The position numbers were made by a program, and so were the translations under genes. From Shimia sp. Alg240-R146 (GTDB lineage Bacteria > Pseudomonadota > Alphaproteobacteria > Rhodobacterales > Rhodobacteraceae), in the NCBI RefSeq assembly GCF_947331465.1, contig NZ_CAMZOK010000001.1, positions 620,001 to 684,000 of the forward strand: a stretch of 64,000 bases of DNA, read 5' to 3'. Shown here in pieces: positions 61,991-64,000 of the stretch. Position 1 is the stretch's first letter. Each line of letters begins with the position of its first letter. The notes beneath the pieces were generated by a model that saw only the letters and a list, made by a program, of their open reading frames with translations, searched no databases and was not told the DNA's origin.

Positions 61991-62548
61991 TCATGGCTCC
62001 GCTCGCTCACTCAAAATGCGGTAGACGCTGGACTTCCCGATGCCCAACTTCTCAGCAATCACCAGTGCCTTCATGCCACCTGCAGCCAACTCTCTGACCT
62101 CCTCAGCCTTGGCCTGTGCCGTCGCCTTGCGGCCCTTGTACTTGCCCTCGGCCTTAGCCTTCGCAATCCCCTCGCGCTGCCTCTCAAGCATGACCTCTCG
62201 CTCAAACTGAGCAATGCTGCCGAACATGTTCAGCGTCAGACGTCCCGCTGGGGTGCTGGTATCAACGCCCATATCAAGGATGCGAAGGGACACGCCCTTG
62301 GTCTCCATCTGCTCTACGATCTTCATCAGGTCAGCCATAGAGCGAGCCAGACGGTCCAGCTTGGTCACCACCAGCACGTCACCCTCACGGACATACTCAA
62401 GGGCCGCTTGTAGCTGCTCACGACGTGCCACAGAGGAGACCTGCTCCTTGAATACCTTCTCAGCCCCCGCACCGATCAAGTCACGCTCCTGAGCTTCAAA
62501 GCCTGCAATCTGGTCTACTGTCGATGTGCGAGCATATCCGACGATCAT
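61991..62548 (-). CDS. Serine recombinase (resolvase/invertase family)
   Basis: The 185-residue resolvase has the catalytic serine in MIVGYARTSTVDQ (Ser9), the conserved Arg block VVTKLDRLARSMADL and GVDTSTPAGRLTLNMFGSIAQFEREVMLERQREGIAKAKAEGKYKGR, with a C-terminal helix-turn-helix (MKALVIAEKLGIGKSSVYRILSE). It could invert or resolve DNA of the element. A likely site for it lies upstream, at 62549-62650. Confidence 0.9.
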   Translation of the reverse strand: MIVGYARTSTVDQIAGFEAQERDLIGAGAEKVFKEQVSSVARREQLQAALEYVREGDVLVVTKLDRLARSMADLMKIVEQMETKGVSLRILDMGVDTSTPAGRLTLNMFGSIAQFEREVMLERQREGIAKAKAEGKYKGRKATAQAKAEEVRELAAGGMKALVIAEKLGIGKSSVYRILSERAEP

Positions 62549-63320
62549 GGGTCAATCCTTCCATCTAGAGTCATAGACATAATGGGAAAGGCTTCCCAGA
62601 ATGTGAATCCCATTCATGTGGGACGGATTGACTCACCCTTCAGCTTTCCCAATGGAGCAAGGTTCAAAGAGACGCCCCATCCCAGTTGGATAAAGCGATG
62701 TCGGGCAATTCTCTAAAGATTGTGAAAGACAACTTTTGCGAGAGGGTGGCCAACAACTTGCGGAGCCCCCCCCTTCAGCGAAACCCATGGGCAACTTGAT
62801 GGGTAACTTGCAGGGGCTACGGGGGGGACTCGCTCGACATCCTATTTGATGTTAGAGCCTCAAATTTTTATGCCAAAAACATTCAACCTTTCCTGTCCAT
62901 TACAGGATAGGGCGCTCACAAAGGAAACAAAACAATTCGGAAACAACCGTTCAGGAATCGGGTTACATTGACGTTGTTCTCGTGTTGTCTTCCTATGAAC
63001 GAAGGCTCGCATTTTTTCTTTCTGTGTTTTGGGAGTAGGGTTGGTATGTTGCGGTCATTTGACTTTTTGGCTTTGCGATCCAATTGAAGTTCGGACCATT
63101 ACCTTTAGCGGTTCCTGAAACGAAGCGTCTGTATGGTCGGCTGATGGTCCGAATCCGCCCTTTCGGTCGAGACCGCAACACAGCGGATGCCTTCGGATTC
63201 ACTGATACTCGTGGCAAGAGAGCTAGGCTGGTGAGAGCAGTCCAGAAAGCTAGATCTTTTTTGCTGTCATCGGGTGTGCGAGCAACTATAAGGAGAGTGA
63301 TCAAGTGGTTTGGGAATAAC
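62549..63320. other. Non-coding region between the resolvase and KAP genes
   Basis: It holds TGGGAA/TTCCCA and ATCCCA/TGGGA inverted repeats (about 62581-62630), possibly res-type sites. An ATGGGCAACTTG / ATGGGTAACTTG tandem pair lies near 62789. A 10-bp inverted repeat is at 63090-63099 / 63144-63153. Runs of C and G also occur (near 62766 and 62823). No credible gene is seen. Confidence 0.45.
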
Positions 63321-64000
63321 ATGAGCAAAAAAGTCATCCGTCAAATTATTCTGGACGAGCCGTCAAGTAAGGACTTGTTTCACGGCGGAGGCCATGAGCG
63401 AACGGCTTACTCCCTATCAAAAGCGATTGTTAAGTTTGACAAAGGTGACAGTGCGATTGGGTTGGACGGTTCATGGGGAAGCGGCAAATCCAGCGTAGTC
63501 GAGATGGCGGCGCGAAAACTCGCTGAGAGAAACAGCAGTGGGAAGAAAGCCTACCATTTCTTCACGTTCGACATTTGGAAATCGCAAGGTTCGGGCTTCC
63601 GACGCTCATTTTTGGAACACTTCGTCACATGGGCAAAATATACGTTCCCGAAAAAACGATCTGAGTTGGAAGACGTAGAGAGGCAAATTCACGGAAAGAC
63701 GAGGGAAATCCAAACCAACAATCAGCCGATTTTGGATTGGTATGGCATTGGCGTTCTGGTCTTTTTACCTTTCCTTCCACTGTACTATTTTTGGGCAAAG
63801 AAGGTTTTTGACGACATGAGCCAGTCGGGAAACATGATGGGTTTCCTTTGTTCTGCGCCATTCCTAATTCTCCTCATTTTTATGGTTGGCACACTTGTAC
63901 TGGCATTTGTGAAGTATCGTCGCGGGGAAGGTGGTGGTAAAAACGCCGATTTCAAAGCTGTAATCTCACGCCTTTTGCTGATCAGCTCTCGACAACACCA
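63321..64000 (+). CDS. KAP family P-loop NTPase with membrane segments (partial, 5' end)
   Basis: The first 226 residues of a KAP NTPase run off the window. The Walker A is GLDGSWGSGKSSVVE near residue 50, followed by FFTFDIWKSQGSGFRRSFLEHFVTWA. Two membrane segments (ILDWYGIGVLVFLPFLPLYYFWA; MMGFLCSAPFLILLIFMVGTLVLAFV) interrupt the P-loop domain, the hallmark of KAP proteins. KAP NTPases occur in defence systems such as Qatuor, so a defence system may continue beyond the window. Confidence 0.82.
   Translation, partial: MSKKVIRQIILDEPSSKDLFHGGGHERTAYSLSKAIVKFDKGDSAIGLDGSWGSGKSSVVEMAARKLAERNSSGKKAYHFFTFDIWKSQGSGFRRSFLEHFVTWAKYTFPKKRSELEDVERQIHGKTREIQTNNQPILDWYGIGVLVFLPFLPLYYFWAKKVFDDMSQSGNMMGFLCSAPFLILLIFMVGTLVLAFVKYRRGEGGGKNADFKAVISRLLLISSRQH

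Larger units (their letters stand above)
56213..64000 (+). mobile_element. Second integrative element, stacked behind the first (partial)
   Basis: Beyond attR the sequence has its own integrase, phage-type genes and defence-like genes and no core gene to the window end. This indicates a second element that used the same tRNA site. Its far attachment site is not in the window, so its length is unknown. Confidence 0.75.

Noticed and set aside
62993..63337. 114-codon minus-strand frame before the KAP gene
   Set aside because: It runs over the KAP start, is Arg/Ser/Pro-rich, and has no ribosome site or known domain.
1..64000. CRISPR arrays or rRNA genes
   Set aside because: I saw no regularly spaced 25-40-bp repeats and no rRNA-like sequence in the window.

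Overview
The window looks like chromosome of a marine alphaproteobacterium of the Roseobacter group (Rhodobacteraceae). The evidence is gene order (gpmI-envC-ctpA with rppH beyond, the MoxR/DUF58/DUF4159 operon), a sitABCD-type metal transporter behind a Fur/Mur-like box, a Hint-domain protein, saccharopine-type lysine genes, and high-GC codon use with many GTG/TTG alternative starts. Nothing was computed or searched; calls rest on recognised motifs and family memory.

Region 1 (1-40790) is ordinary core genome: an M16 peptidase pair; deoC plus a double-domain aldehyde dehydrogenase; a four-gene Mn/Zn/Fe ABC transporter; a SulP transporter; a fused 5-oxoprolinase; a class III aminotransferase; mutL; rmuC; a DUF3775 protein; a Hint protein; a TetR/quinone-reductase pair with three operators; two saccharopine dehydrogenases; polA; a hydroxypyruvate isomerase; a cysteine-dioxygenase-like cupin; a DUF1285 protein; a four-gene MoxR operon; then gpmI-envC-ctpA. 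A dispersed intergenic repeat (CTTTCTGG.CAAAA...GGGGCA.AGCCCC type) occurs three times.

Region 2 (about 40800-48560) separates ctpA from rppH, which I would expect to be neighbours. It holds a LysR regulator divergent from a five-gene operon: a GcvT/LigM-like one-carbon transferase, a GlxA-type AraC regulator, an acyl-CoA synthetase, an aldehyde dehydrogenase and an unusual crotonase lacking both textbook catalytic glutamates. This looks like an acquired catabolic cassette for a methylated acid, with unknown substrate.

Region 3 (49134-56212) is a complete 7-kb integrative mobilizable element in tRNA-Arg(CCT). It is bounded by a 43-bp direct repeat of the tRNA 3' half and has its own tyrosine integrase and overlapping excisionase-like gene. 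It carries a winged-helix protein whose gene contains iteron-like palindromes (a possible internal replication origin). It also carries a ColE1-type mobilization module in which mbeB- and mbeD-like genes lie inside the relaxase gene in another frame. The cargo is an XRE regulator, a small membrane protein and an HNH nuclease with an EVE/PUA-like N-terminus, plausibly anti-phage.

Region 4 (56213-64000, running off the end) is a second element stacked in tandem on the same attachment site. It has its own integrase, a small unknown ORF, an XRE-ImmA/DUF4411 toxin-antitoxin-like pair, BRO-like and unknown phage-type genes, a serine resolvase, long non-coding stretches, and the start of a membrane KAP P-loop NTPase.
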